Below, piece after piece: positions 1-10,672 of a DNA stretch of 64,000 bases (the stretch's first letter is position 1; the number at the start of each line of letters is the position of its first letter). The DNA is from Ascochyta rabiei (Eukaryota > Ascomycota > Dothideomycetes > Pleosporales > Didymellaceae): assembly GCF_004011695.2 (NCBI RefSeq), contig NC_082406.1:2728001-2792000 (forward strand), in the 5' to 3' direction. The notes under the pieces were generated by a model. It was not told the DNA's origin. It ran no database searches and saw nothing but the letters and a program-made list of their open reading frames with translations. The translations under genes were made by a program, and so were the position numbers.

Positions 1-1110
1 CGTTAACATCTACAGCTAGAAGGAGAACTTCTATGCTGCTATCTAGAAGCTTACAGCTACCTAGTTCCTAGAGTTAGTTAAGGACGTCTAGAACACTGCA
101 TTTGCTAGATTAACTTAGGTAAAAAATACTACTAATGTTAACTTTATTACTATGTGTTAGTTCCTGTAAGAGACTAAGTTATTCTTAATAGTGTAGCGCG
201 TAGTAAAGTATAGTAATATTAGCATCTTCTAATATGTAGTTAACCTGCTTATAATTACATTCTTTAGGGCTAGCTAGAGCAACTACAGGCGTAAGATGCT
301 ATACTATTAGTAGCTGCCCTTACCTGCTAATACAGACGTACTTTAGTATACAATCCTTATATCTAGCTTAGTTAATTAGCGTAGCTTTAGTAACTCTTTT
401 AAGCCTATTAACTTGTTACTTAAGCACCTTAACTGTGCTTATAAGATAAACCTGTAGAATAATAAGAACTCTACTTATAATATTAAGGTAGTGTTTAAGT
501 AGACTACCCTTTGTAACACCTACGTTTAGTTAGTGCGTAATTATATTAAGAGATAGTTTAGCAAGTAAGTGTCTATAGCCTATACCTCTCTATCTGTAGT
601 TAAAGATATATTCCTATTAGTATAGACGTTATACTCTTATAGATAGTCTACTAAATAGAGTAGTAATTAACTTTCTAGGTTACCTATATACGCGTCTCTA
701 GACATCTGTGCTAAGGGTATACATAAACTAGAAGTATAAGTAGATTAGTTTAACACTATGTATGTCTATTAATCTGCTATTAGAGTTATACCTGTTATTA
801 ATAATACTAAGGACACTAGCTTTATTAATATTAATAATATTAGCTTATAGGAGTATGCTATAGTTGTATATAAGGGTTATAATTAGTATAACAACTCTAC
901 TATTTAGGTTAAGTCTTAGGAGATAGATATAATTAATTTTACGTAGAAGTTAGCATCTTTCTTACTTAGCAGACTAGAGTAAGTCCTCCTTACTGCTAAT
1001 AGCGGACTTAGTGCCTAGTAAGTATAACAGCTTCTAGAGGATTTTAAATAGGACCTAGGTTAGCCTATTAAGCACAACAGGGTCTAGAGGACTTTAGACA
1101 GGACTTAGGT
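1..1110 (+). pseudogene. RIP-degraded plus-strand ORF relic, unrecognised repeat gene
   Basis: The plus-strand frame reads as continuous protein-like sequence from about 60 to 1090 if TAG/TAA codons are taken as former CAG/CAA. Short recognisable stretches include 'LPLPANTDVLQYTIL' and 'HLNCAYKINL'. Nearly every break is a C-to-T change, as expected from RIP on a repeated element. I do not recognise the family. It lies in the same AT-rich block as the RecQ relic, on the opposite strand, and may belong to the same large mobile or subtelomeric element. The left end is cut by the window. Confidence 0.4.
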
Positions 1111-1384
1111 TACTCTTAACTATATCTAGTTTATCTATACTTATAATCCTCTAATAGACACTAGTTATACGCCTATAGGCCCTAAGGACAGTAATAGGTA
1201 TAAGGTTAGATATGCAGGATAGGCTAATAAGGTTAGTTTGTACTATGCACAGGTGTAGGTTATAGTATTAATAGAGGAGTAGGACAGGTCTTATAGGCTA
1301 GGATTACAGGCATAAGTTAGATCTAGAAGTAATGTTTAAGCAGGATAAGGATAGCTGCTGCTAGAGTTTGTAAGAGTTACTAGC

Positions 1385-1462
1385 GCAAGTGTTAGTTAGC
1401 TGCTAGAGTTTAAGATCTGCGCTAGTACCTCCTACAGACTCTAGTAGCTAACTAACGCTTGC
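1385..1462. repeat. 27-bp inverted repeat (hairpin)
   Basis: The left arm at 1385-1411 and right arm at 1436-1462 are near-perfect reverse complements separated by 24 bases. Both arms contain the core GCTGCTAGAGTTT (right arm slightly mutated) that also forms the tandem arrays at 3590-3720 and 6513-6850. It could be a subterminal hairpin of the same element. Confidence 0.7.
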
Positions 1463-2860
1463 AGCGTAGTAGGACGCCCTACCTTAGCTAAATCTTCCTG
1501 TCCCTGCCTGTACTAAACTGCTATTATTGCCTAAAGCTGTCTAATGTCTTAATAACATGCTTTCCTACATACTATAATCTCACCCTTACTAGGGATTTAA
1601 CTATTTAGAGCTCCTATTGCTACCTTAACACTACAAGCACAGCTAGAAGTTAGGAGTTAAGAAGGCCGCAACTAGGAAGTCTAAGACTAAGGTTACTAGA
1701 TATAATTATTACCTAATAGTAGGTTCTTGTCTAAAGCGTCTATCTCTTTATGCTAACCTAACTTAGAGAATTAAAACCTAGTCTATAGCTACACAGCCTA
1801 AAGCCTATAATAAGCCCTTTTTATCTACTATCTGCGTATTACCTCTACTCCTCTACACGCCTTAACTACTAACGTACCCTACCCTCTAATATTATAGATA
1901 AGAAGTAGTATATAACACTTTATAGAAACTAGGCATAAGTTATTATAGAAGACTAGTTTAATTATTAGACTCTACCCCTCTAAATATAATAGACAATTTC
2001 TAGCAACACTATAAGTGTCCTACTTACTAGCAAGCTTACTTACTATAGAAGGTTTACACTAACTATATACCTAAAGTATGTTTAGTCTTAGTATTGTCTT
2101 ACTAGGCCTAGCCTTCTAAGACACCTAGCTTGCTTTCCTATACAGTACTTACAACTAACTAGAACCTAGTTAAACTAAACCTAATAAAGATGTTAACCTT
2201 AACTGCTATATACTTAGACTAACTACAGTACTTTTCCCCTAGAACTAGAGAGAGGCAGACCCTTAGGGCTACCGCCGTTTCTACGTAGTAACAGTTTGTA
2301 GCTACTACCTAAACCTTACAGCGTTTAGGGTCCTGTCTCCTTCTTCTGTAGGTAGAGACTGTAACTACAGCTCTAGAGACAGCACTAATTGCAGGTTAGC
2401 TAGGCGTTAGGCAAACTACTACTGTCTTATAGTAATATACACACTATATAGCCCTTAGTCTAATAGTACTTATACCTGTTATTACTAGTCTAGTATAGCC
2501 TAAGATCTATCTCTACTAGCACACTAGCTATTATAAACAACTACTAGTACACTAAGCTTAACACTTCTCCTGCCCTATTATAGGTTAGGAAAACTACTAA
2601 ATTATAGTATTAACTAGGGCTTAGCAGTACCTAATTAACAGGTACTGCCTTACCCTAGCAACCTCTCTAGAGTGCTACTACTAAAGGGGCGCAGTTATGC
2701 TAGGTATAATGAGCAGGTCTAGCTAGAGGTTCTAGCAAAGGAGCCTGCCTACTAGTACCTATAGAAGAAGATCCTAAGGCGCTATATATATATTAGCATT
2801 GTTTATATATAAGACTAGAAGGCTAGTTACCCCTAGGTAAGCGCGCTAGAAGCTGCTAGG
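1463..2860. other. RIP-degraded AT-rich sequence without a recognisable gene
   Basis: This stretch is dense in TAG, CTA and TTA with stops in all frames. It looks like decayed repeat, but no motif was strong enough to name a family. Confidence 0.4.
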
Positions 2861-2888
2861 GGGTTGTTTGTAGGACCCCTACCCAAAT

Positions 2889-3135
2889 CTACCTCCTCCT
2901 CCTCCTCCTCCTCCTCCCCTCCTCCCCCTACAAACCCGCTGAAGTTATTGTTGTTGTCGTTTTCATTGGCGGCGGCAGCGGCTGCTGCTGCTGTTGCTGC
3001 TGTTGCTGCAGCAGCTGCTGCTGCTGTTGTTGTTGTTGCTGCTGCTAGTGCAGCAAGGCAGCAGCAGCGGCCTACTACTGTTACTGCTGTTACTACTACT
3101 GCTGCTGTTGCTGTTGCTGCTGCTGCTAGCAGTAG
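2889..3135. repeat. Compound low-complexity tract: pyrimidine (TCC)n then (GCT/GTT)n triplets
   Basis: A C/T-only run near 2889-2930 is followed by more than 150 bases of interrupted GCT/GTT/GCA triplets. Two frames stay open here only because of the triplet composition (poly-Ala/Val and poly-Leu). I treat these as repeat, not genes. The tract keeps many CpA-poor triplets and is visibly less TA-rich than its surroundings. Confidence 0.75.
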
Positions 3136-3228
3136 CAGTAGGCAGCGCGCTATTTATATTGTTAGAACGTGTTTAAGACTATAACTATAACAAAATATAA
3201 TCTTACGCAGGCACAGCAGATAATAGCC

Positions 3229-3248
3229 TTAGGGTTAGGGCTAACCCC
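3229..3248. repeat. Telomere-like TTAGGG dimer meeting an inverted CTAACCCC
   Basis: Two perfect TTAGGG units are followed directly by CTAACCCC, giving the inverted pair GGGTTAG-GG-CTAACCC. TTAGGG is the usual telomere repeat of filamentous fungi. At this length chance or a transposon end is possible, but it lies next to a RecQ helicase relic of the type often linked to telomeres. Confidence 0.4.
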
Positions 3249-3589
3249 CTCTAGGTTGCTAATAAAGGCGTTAAAGAAGTAGCAGTTCTGCATATTTAAA
3301 AAAAAAATTAAATAGGCAGAGTTGTGTAAGTGTTAGCTATAGCTATCTATAAACTACAGACTTTTACTATATAGCTACGCTAAGCAGTAAAAGTAAACAC
3401 TAGCTACCTAACATACCTAACTACAACATTTACTAAAGAGAAACAGGGTCCTGTAGACTCTAGCAGGCGCTTCTATTAGCTAAAACAAATCTTACAAACT
3501 CTAGCTATCTCCCTAATTAGCTAAATTTGTAGTACAGCATATATATAACCTAAACGCAAACTCTATAGTAAAGGCTAGTCCTTTGTGCA

Positions 3590-3750
3590 GCAGCTAAACT
3601 CTAGCAGGGTCTAGTAGCAGACCTGTTAGGCCAGTCCTCTACATAACAGCTAAACTCTAGCAGAGTCTAGTAGTAGACCTGTTAGGCCAGTCCTGTATAC
3701 AACAACTAAACTCTAGTAGGGTCTAGTCCTTTATACAGCAGCTAGACTCT
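3590..3750 (-). repeat. 56-bp tandem array (three units), minus orientation
   Basis: Units begin at 3592, 3648 and 3704, exactly 56 bases apart. Each carries AGCTAAACTCTAGCAG or a close variant, which is the reverse complement of the core in the array at 6513-6850. A partial fourth unit with AGCTAGACTCTA follows near 3740. Confidence 0.8.
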
Positions 3751-4189
3751 ACCTATTATCTGTAGTTCTACTTAAATACATCTATCCCTTTCTTAGTTAA
3801 TGTCTACTTACGCCTACTGCAAGACACTAGTATAAAGCTTAGGAAAGGCTTATTGCGTCTAGGTGTAGCCTTTTTTACCCTAGGTGTGCCTAGTGTTAAA
3901 GGTATAATAATAGACAGTGTTAAACCCTTATAAGGCTTATTTCTAGAAACCTTACTTAAGGGCGCTTATGTAGGAGTTAAAGCTACACTATTACTGGTGT
4001 TAGTTTTCCTATTCTAATGCGTATACGTTAACAGTGTTATAAGTCTACTTAAGTATTAGGACACTACTAGACTTAATGCTACTAGCGTACTTATACTAGG
4101 CAATACTAGCTAGATAAACTACGCTGTTATGCTAGCATTAAGACAAGCTATAAGTTGCGCTAATTAAGAGTTAAGACTTCTATCTAGAG

Positions 4190-6400
4190 TGGCCTGTAAC
4201 TGTGTAGCAGTAGAGACCTGTAACTACACTATCTAGTTACACTGTTTCCTCTTCTTAGCCTTAGCTTTTCTCTTAGCCTTATTTCTTTAGTAAGCATTTA
4301 CTGTAAGCATAGGGAGCTTACCTACTAGCTACTATACCTTATTATTAAAACGCGTCTACTACTTTAGACAGTTAAAGTTCTTAGCTAACTACTCTACTAT
4401 GTATAAGTGTGTCTTACCCTTCTTCCTAATACTTTTAGTAAAGACGTAAACAAACTAGAGGCGTAAAGAGCTGTGTATAAAACTACTAGGTACTATAGGA
4501 TAACCTAAATTAATAAACCCTAACTTAAGAGTAGCCCTTATTATTAATAAGGTGTTTAGCTCCTTAAGTACAGCAGTAGTAAGAGAGCTAGCCTGCAGCA
4601 GCTTAACAGGCTTTAGCTAGTCTAGCAGCTTAACTAAGTCTACGTGTAAGCTGGCGTTACAGGCAGAGTAACACTATCCTAGTAGAACAATCTGCTGTTG
4701 CTCTAGTAGCAGGTTATACTTGCCTAGGTCCTTAAAAAACCTATAATAATAACATCTACTATTTACTATCTTTAGCTAGAACAGGATGCTATTGCGCTAC
4801 TTCTTCTTGCCCTTAGTCTAGAATTAAAGTCTCTTAGGTCTGTTATAACTATTAACTATATTAGTTAGATTAGGTTCCTCCTGTAGCTTGTCTATGTTAG
4901 CAGTGTTACCTAGTATTACATACTATAACAGCTAGCTTAGCTAAAAGCTACCTACTAAGGCGCGTAAAGTAGACGCCTAAGCGCGCTTCCTTAACAACTG
5001 TTGTAAGGACGCTAGAGTAGACAACTGTGCTTCTCCCTCTACTACTAGGGGCTAGGTCTTACCCTCTAAGTTAAAGAGCTAATATAGTAGCATAATAATA
5101 GCCTTACTAAATAGACTATCCCTACGCGCACTATAACTAAGGTATTACTAGAGATTACCTAAGCTCTTACTAATTAGTATACTGCAAGTTATAACCCTTA
5201 TAATATCTTTAATATTAATACCTATACCTAATAAAGTTATAGTAAAGATAATACATATATAAGAAGTAGGATATTTAAACTTAGTATATATCTAGTTATA
5301 GTTAAATTTAGTAGTGTTAGTATAGAATATATATACTACGTCTAGGACACATAAGCCTTTATTAGAAGAGGCTTTAGTGTACTTCTTCTTAGGCGGTAGA
5401 GTCTTAGACAGGAACACTAGAGCTTCTATAACCTACAGCGCTGCTGCCTAGAGCTACTGTTATCTGTTAATAAAGATAATAGTCTTAGGGATCTTCTTTA
5501 GTGTTGCCTTACTATTATATATAGCCTTAGTTAACAGAAAGGCTAAGGTGTCCTATACTCTCTACTTTATGCGTAGTATTAGTACTAGGTAAAGAGACAT
5601 ATTAGGCTAATTAATTAACGTTTATATAACATGCGTCTTATACACCCTTTTACTACTAATAGCTCTAAAGCTAGCTTTCTAGAGTATAATGCCTTTAGTA
5701 GCTGTATTAAGAGTAGTAGTGTATCTAAACTATATTACATTGTTATAAAGAGCAGTACGTAACTTACTTAGCATTACAAACTTTAGTTAGAAGGTTTCCT
5801 ACTAGGAGACAAGGTACACCTTATTAATAGCTACTAGTCTAATACGCGCCTAGAACTCTGTCTGCTTTAGTGTATCTTAAAATACTATACTAGATACCTA
5901 TTCTAGCCTAAGAAGAATATATATAAACTCCCTCTTAGTAATCTAGTCTATAAGCTTCTTTTTAGCAGTGTAAGTCTTCTTGTTTAGCAACACTAGGTTA
6001 GTACCTAGCAGTCTCTTAATATTATCTGTCTGCTCTTTGCTAAGCTTGTTTAGTAGTACTAACTATAGTGTTATCTTCCCTATTAGCAGTGTAAATATAT
6101 AGAAGATAATACTCTTACTAAATCTAGTACGTGTAATAAGTAGAATGTCTAATCTAGCAAAAATAAGCATCTATAGTGTGTAAATTTATTCTAGTTAGAG
6201 CGTAGCAGTGTAACCACTATAGCACAGAATAAGCGTAAGACAATGTTTAATAACCCTAGTCTAGAAATTAACATTTTCTTCTAACTACGCAGTGTTAATA
6301 AGTTCTAGGAAGGTCTCTATATCTTAATAGCCAGCAATTTAATCTTTATACAGTCTAGCCTCCCTATTAAAGAGAGTAAGGATTTGTGTCTGCTCCTTTT
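4190..6400 (-). pseudogene. RIP-degraded RecQ-family helicase (telomere-linked-helicase-like)
   Basis: Read on the minus strand, a decayed RecQ-type superfamily 2 helicase is visible. A degenerate motif I (RTRFSKS, from an expected RTGFGKS) lies near 6120, followed by 'LNKLSKEQTDNIKRLL' near 6060. The motif II region 'LVAINKVYLVS' (expected IDEVHLVS) is near 5830. The C-terminal RecQ core 'CVLDVVYIFY' and an arginine-finger-like region 'YSARRDSLFSKAIIMLLY' lie near 5330 and 5130. Stops are TAG/TAA where Gln or Trp is expected, so the gene is dead. RecQ proteins of this kind are known in fungi at chromosome ends (TLH genes). A lysine-rich tail continues to about 4190. Family call is confident; subtelomeric origin is inference. 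Confidence 0.7.
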
Positions 6401-6512
6401 CTGTCCTCTCCTAAAGCCCTCTTGTCTTCTGTCCTGCCCTAGAGGCCCTTGCGCGCTTACTTTAACTATCTATTAAAGCCTTAGAGCTTCTATCCTTTTA
6501 CTAGCCTATTAA

Positions 6513-6860
6513 GCTGCTAGAGTTTACTAGACTTACTGCCTATGCAGGCAGCTAGCAGATAACAGATAGCTGCTAGAGTTTACTAGACTTACTACCTGTG
6601 CAGGCAGCCAGCAGATAACAGATAGCTGCTAGAGTTTGCTAGACTTGCTACCTGCTTAGGCAGCTAGCAGATAGCTGCTAGAGTCTATAAGACTTGCTGC
6701 CTTTATAAGTAGCTAGTAGATAGCTACTAGAGTCTATAAGACTTGCTGCCTTTATAAGCAGCTAGCAGATAGCTGCTAGAGTCTGTAAGACTTACTGCCT
6801 TTATAAGTAGCTAGTAGCTAGTAGACAACTAATCTAGCTGCTAGAGTTTATTAAGTCCTT
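6513..6860 (+). repeat. Tandem iteron array, 56-bp then 49-bp period
   Basis: The core GCTGCTAGAGTTT (or GAGTCT) recurs at 6513, 6569, 6625, 6674, 6723, 6772 and 6837. The first two intervals are 56 bases and the next three are 49 bases, so one sub-family lost 7 bases. Single copies of the core also occur near 1366, 1400 and 7331. The array at 3590-3750 is the same unit inverted. Confidence 0.85.
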
Positions 6861-7370
6861 TCTGTATATTAGATGTAGTGCGTAGTAGTATATAGTAGTA
6901 ATACTACACTAGACTAGTTATACTAGACAGGGCGCTGTAAGAGTCTTAATAGAGTTATAGACAATGCTAGTAAACACTATAAATACTTTTAGTAATAATA
7001 GGTAGCGTAGTAGGTGCTTGCTAGTAGTAAACAGAATTAAAGTTTTAATATAATACCTTTAGTAGTATAGTTGTTAATAAGAAACCTAGTAGAGTTAGAT
7101 ATAATAGGTATAAGGAGAATTAGAATTTCTTGCTCTAAATATTTATATTACTGTAAGATAATTAGACGTAGTAGTGTTGTATAGTTAATAGCTAACAACA
7201 ATTATAACTAAGGCCTAAAATTGCTTTATACTAAACTAGGAACTAAAATCTCTTAGACACTCTACTTAGGCTTTACGCTAACTTATGTTATTAATCTGTA
7301 ATTAGCTGAAATTTGCACTAGTATGTGATTGGCTGCTAGAGTTTACTAGAGTATGCTAGAGCCTGCAAGG
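6861..7370. other. End of RIP-degraded block
   Basis: AT-rich decayed sequence with one last iteron core near 7331. Base composition shifts abruptly to normal near 7380, marking the right edge of the repeat block. Confidence 0.5.
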
Positions 7371-7380
7371 GTGCGCTAGG

Positions 7381-8345
7381 GTAAGCGGAGTGTCAGATTA
7401 ATGAGATAACCTAATATGGGACGTTGCGATTGTGAGCATTCGCAACGTCCTCAATACAGCATAGCACAATAGTGGAGGCTCAGACCAGTAACCTTGCACA
7501 TCGCTGGCACTGCAAAAGCTGTTGTTGTCTAGCCTTACTCTGACTATCCAAGGGTTCAACAGCAATGCACTGCAGATTTGTAACCAAATTTTTGCCATCC
7601 TCTTTTTATAATCGTTTAGGAAGGGCTCTTAAATTCAGGTATTTACATTTGCTCGCTGATGAAGTATAATTAGTTCATTCTCTATCAGTCTGAAATGTTG
7701 ACTAGGCAGCTCTGAATTAATTAGCGCTCTAGTAATATATTAATGCTTCTCCACGTGAAGAAGTAGATTGATTTTCATTTTTAAGGTAGCTAACAGTTTA
7801 AAGCCAATGAAAAAGAACTAACTATACTGTACCAGTCAGCATGTGTGAACTCCTAAATTCTCTTTCCAGGCAAAGCAATCCAGTATCTAGGGTTCCGGCA
7901 ATTTTATGAGCTTAAGACTAGAGGTTCTTATAGACTTTTGCTCTCACTATAATCTTTAGTGTCCTGAAACACCAAAAGCCTCATGATATTCAAACACAGC
8001 TTATTGTGTTGAGGGCCTGCTCTGAGAAACCTAGGTAATTTCACAGGAATTTGAAGCAGGTTCATCTCGATGATCTGCATTTTTCGGAAATTAGAAAGTC
8101 ATCATCGCCCAGTTAGCGGTAGCATACCAGCGAAGCCCTTCATGCCACAAAGGGGAGAACGTTTTACTTGTGCGACTTATGATAAGGTGGAAGACCCCAG
8201 AGCGTGGCACAAGAACTCGACAATGTAATCTTAACGAAGTTCCTACTTGTATAAGACTTCAGTATGTGCTATACTTTCGCCATACCACTCTTATCTTCCT
8301 CTTACATCATTATTCTACGCCGTTATCGTCTTTCAACCCACCAAA
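7381..8345. other. Intergenic, upstream of the 3CxxC gene
   Basis: Composition is normal and not RIP-like. Open frames here (for example 7398-7598 minus) have no protein character. The stretch probably holds the promoter of the gene starting at 8346. Confidence 0.4.
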
Positions 8346-8813
8346 ATGGAAAGCAAGAAAGATTCCACTTGTTCTTGCATGTTCCCATCTTTACATCAAG
8401 ATGTTGCAAGTGCAGTCTCGGAACACATCACGGATTTACGATTCCACGAGAGCAACACTGAAAAAATGGTCAACAAACAATACTCAACCTGCATTACGGG
8501 AGTTTTTTTATGCCAAAGACGTACCTGTCCGACGAACGCTTGGAAGAGTGGCAAAGTGACGATATTGATACGGAGTTATCAAGACGGGAGCTACAATGCT
8601 GAGGTTTTCAAACAACGTTGCAAGGCCTGCAACGAGCTAGGAACCTTGAAATTGGTCGAAAAATCATACGTCGACCGAGTTGCATACAGGCTACTAAGAT
8701 GGAGTGGTATTGCCGTTGAGCGACCAGACTATGGCCCCAAGAAACTCCAAGAACACAAGGTCCACCTCTGCGAAGGTTACAGACGAGGTATTTGTCGAGA
8801 GGCTGATATGTAA
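8346..8813 (+). CDS. 3CxxC-type zinc-finger protein
   Basis: Encodes 155 residues from an ATG in good context (CAAAATGG); the open frame extends further upstream but without protein character. The family is the zf-3CxxC domain, found in fungal proteins of unknown role and in animal receptor-transporter proteins. Visible features in order are 'TGVFLCQRRTC', 'WKSGKVTILIR', 'YNAEVFKQRCKAC', 'SYVDRVAYRLLRW' and a C-terminal 'HLCEGYRRGIC'. The first two Cys pairs are intact. The third motif is normally CEGC..G.C; here the second Cys is Tyr145 (codon TAC at 8778-8780), one transition from TGC. The loss matches a RIP-type change on the complementary strand and may weaken zinc binding. No intron is needed. 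Function is unknown; the family assignment is solid. Confidence 0.8.
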   Translation: MESKKDSTCSCMFPSLHQDVASAVSEHITDLRFHESNTEKMVNKQYSTCITGVFLCQRRTCPTNAWKSGKVTILIRSYQDGSYNAEVFKQRCKACNELGTLKLVEKSYVDRVAYRLLRWSGIAVERPDYGPKKLQEHKVHLCEGYRRGICREADM

Positions 8814-10672
8814 AGCTGCCAGCACAAATTTATGATTTTGTCGCATCTCAGTCTAGTAATTAATTTGAGAATTTTGTGTAATTTACGTAAGATTCTTACG
8901 CTGCAGCTGAAAAAGATGGCGGTTGCAATCATTACGCATGGAAGTAATTCGGTTCATTTGGGCAGGAAGGGTCAGTCTTCATTGCGGTTGTTTGCAAGCC
9001 CTAAAGTGCTTATTTTGAGAATAAGTATAGTTCAATGCTAGCACATACCGACATTTCGATAAGCCAAGACTGGTTCTGCTAGATATCTCCTATGATGGAT
9101 CGCTCTCAGGATACCGGGTGAGTGCATCTGGCTTCATCGCTCTTGTTTTTGAGGCCCGTGACAAAGAAATTATTCAGTTTATGACCAGACACATTAGAAG
9201 ACCACTAATGCTGTCGCTTTGAAACTCAGTGCAAGTCCGATCGTTCAGCCTGCGCTATTCCTTCTGTTCAACGTTTGACAACTTTGACCTGATAACAGAA
9301 AAGCATGCGTGCAGACTAAAGCGGCTAGAAGAATTCTGAAAGATATGACGATACTTGAGAGTCCATATTAGGAGCGATAGAAGAATTCTGGTCAAGCAAA
9401 GAGTGAGAAAGATTGCTTCAACTGAAGCAGGGAGTGTTCAAATTGCAAGAATCTTTCACAGCGATTATGGCGCTTTAACTTAACAGAAACAGCAACGATG
9501 GGTAAACATTGAGCCCCTCTTTTAAAGCAGCTGTAGGCAATGGATGTAATGTTAGACGAAATGAAGAAGCTTACCTTCGGACGAGGGAGACGTCAACATT
9601 CCGACTAGAAACGGTGCTTTTGAAACGGTAGCAAGGAACATCAGCAGTGGGAAAACGGTAATGGCGCCTTTGGTCAGCACAATGAGGAGCGACTCGTCGG
9701 TAACAGAGAGTACGGTTAAAGCAGAGGTAAGTGACCCAATCTGTATAACAGCGATATAGTTCTGGCGCTATTGTAAGGTGCTGATGCTACTTCTGGGCTG
9801 ATGCAGTCGTATCGCAATTGCAGAAGGCGTTGTCAGTTGGCAGCATTGAACCGGAATGGTGAAGGATCGACCCAGGCCTCTGTGAATGACGACGGACTTG
9901 CTGAAGCTGCGGGGTATGGTAAACACCCCAATCCACCAACTCAGGTAAGGAAATAGACAACGACCAGGAGAAGATCCAAATTTTGTGACAAAATATTCAA
10001 TCAGATCACGCATCGCTCGCTCCGTCATTCTCTGATATACACGATCATCGCGGAATGATGAGCTACAGACAACCATGTATCGGATTCTTTTCAGGCTGTC
10101 GTGCTTTGAGTGAGCCGAATCGAATGCCTGCCCACTTTTTCTTGTGAGTCTGGTTGATGGTGTATCTAAAGGAAAAGTTTTCAGCGTCATCTGTTCGCAA
10201 ACATCGTTACGACCTGCCTCTACGACTACTTGGGTATGAAGCCGATGCGGGTTCTGCGCAATACTAGTCGACAGTTCTCTTATCTGTGGCTATATTCCGG
10301 CTATTGCGTGTCTCACGTCCTGAAACAAGCTAGTAAGCTTTGCTGTACCGATTGATGCAGTACAATGATGTACAAAGCTTTCACGGGTTTAGAGCTACAT
10401 TTTCTCGCATCAGATACGGAAAAAATTGACAACAAATATGTAGGTGATTGGCTAGGAGTGGCTTACGTCAATACTAGTTATCGCATCTCCGTCACACAGA
10501 TAAACGCGACAGCTGGCGAACCTCACCAATTCGGGATACTCGGATCTTTGCGAAATGTGCTGCCCATTACAAAGGCAGCTACAACGGCTTCTCGGGAACC
10601 GCTAGTCACCTTTGCCTACTTTGTTCGTACACGTACGGCCAGTATACCGTTTCACCGTGGTCATCATCTACA
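8814..10672. other. Long gene-poor stretch upstream of the dynamin gene
   Basis: About 1.9 kb of normal composition. The only sizeable frame (9768-10190, minus) is listed separately with low confidence. Frames at 8832-9041 and 10365-10751 on the plus strand show no family resemblance and are probably noise. The last few hundred bases are the likely dynamin promoter. Confidence 0.4.
9768..10190 (-). CDS. Hypothetical 140-residue ORF
   Basis: A continuous 140-residue frame with a plausible amphipathic stretch 'MTERAMRDLIEYFVTKF' and no recognised domain. It may be part of a spliced gene or chance. No neighbour supports a function. Confidence 0.2.
   Translation of the reverse strand: MTLKTFPLDTPSTRLTRKSGQAFDSAHSKHDSLKRIRYMVVCSSSFRDDRVYQRMTERAMRDLIEYFVTKFGSSPGRCLFPYLSWWIGVFTIPRSFSKSVVIHRGLGRSFTIPVQCCQLTTPSAIAIRLHQPRSSISTLQ

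Noticed and set aside
2864..3184. Open frames of 106 and 60 residues on the plus strand
   Set aside because: They are translations of triplet and pyrimidine repeats (poly-Ser/Ala/Leu) inside a RIP-degraded block, without gene context.
6513..6860. CRISPR-like regular repeat
   Set aside because: Units are contiguous 56/49-bp tandem repeats without unique spacers, in a eukaryotic context.
7398..7598. 66-residue minus-strand frame
   Set aside because: No domain, no conservation-like pattern, and random composition at a repeat edge.
8170..8559. 129-residue plus frame overlapping the 3CxxC gene
   Set aside because: It is an alternative frame of the 3CxxC gene and its 5' region.
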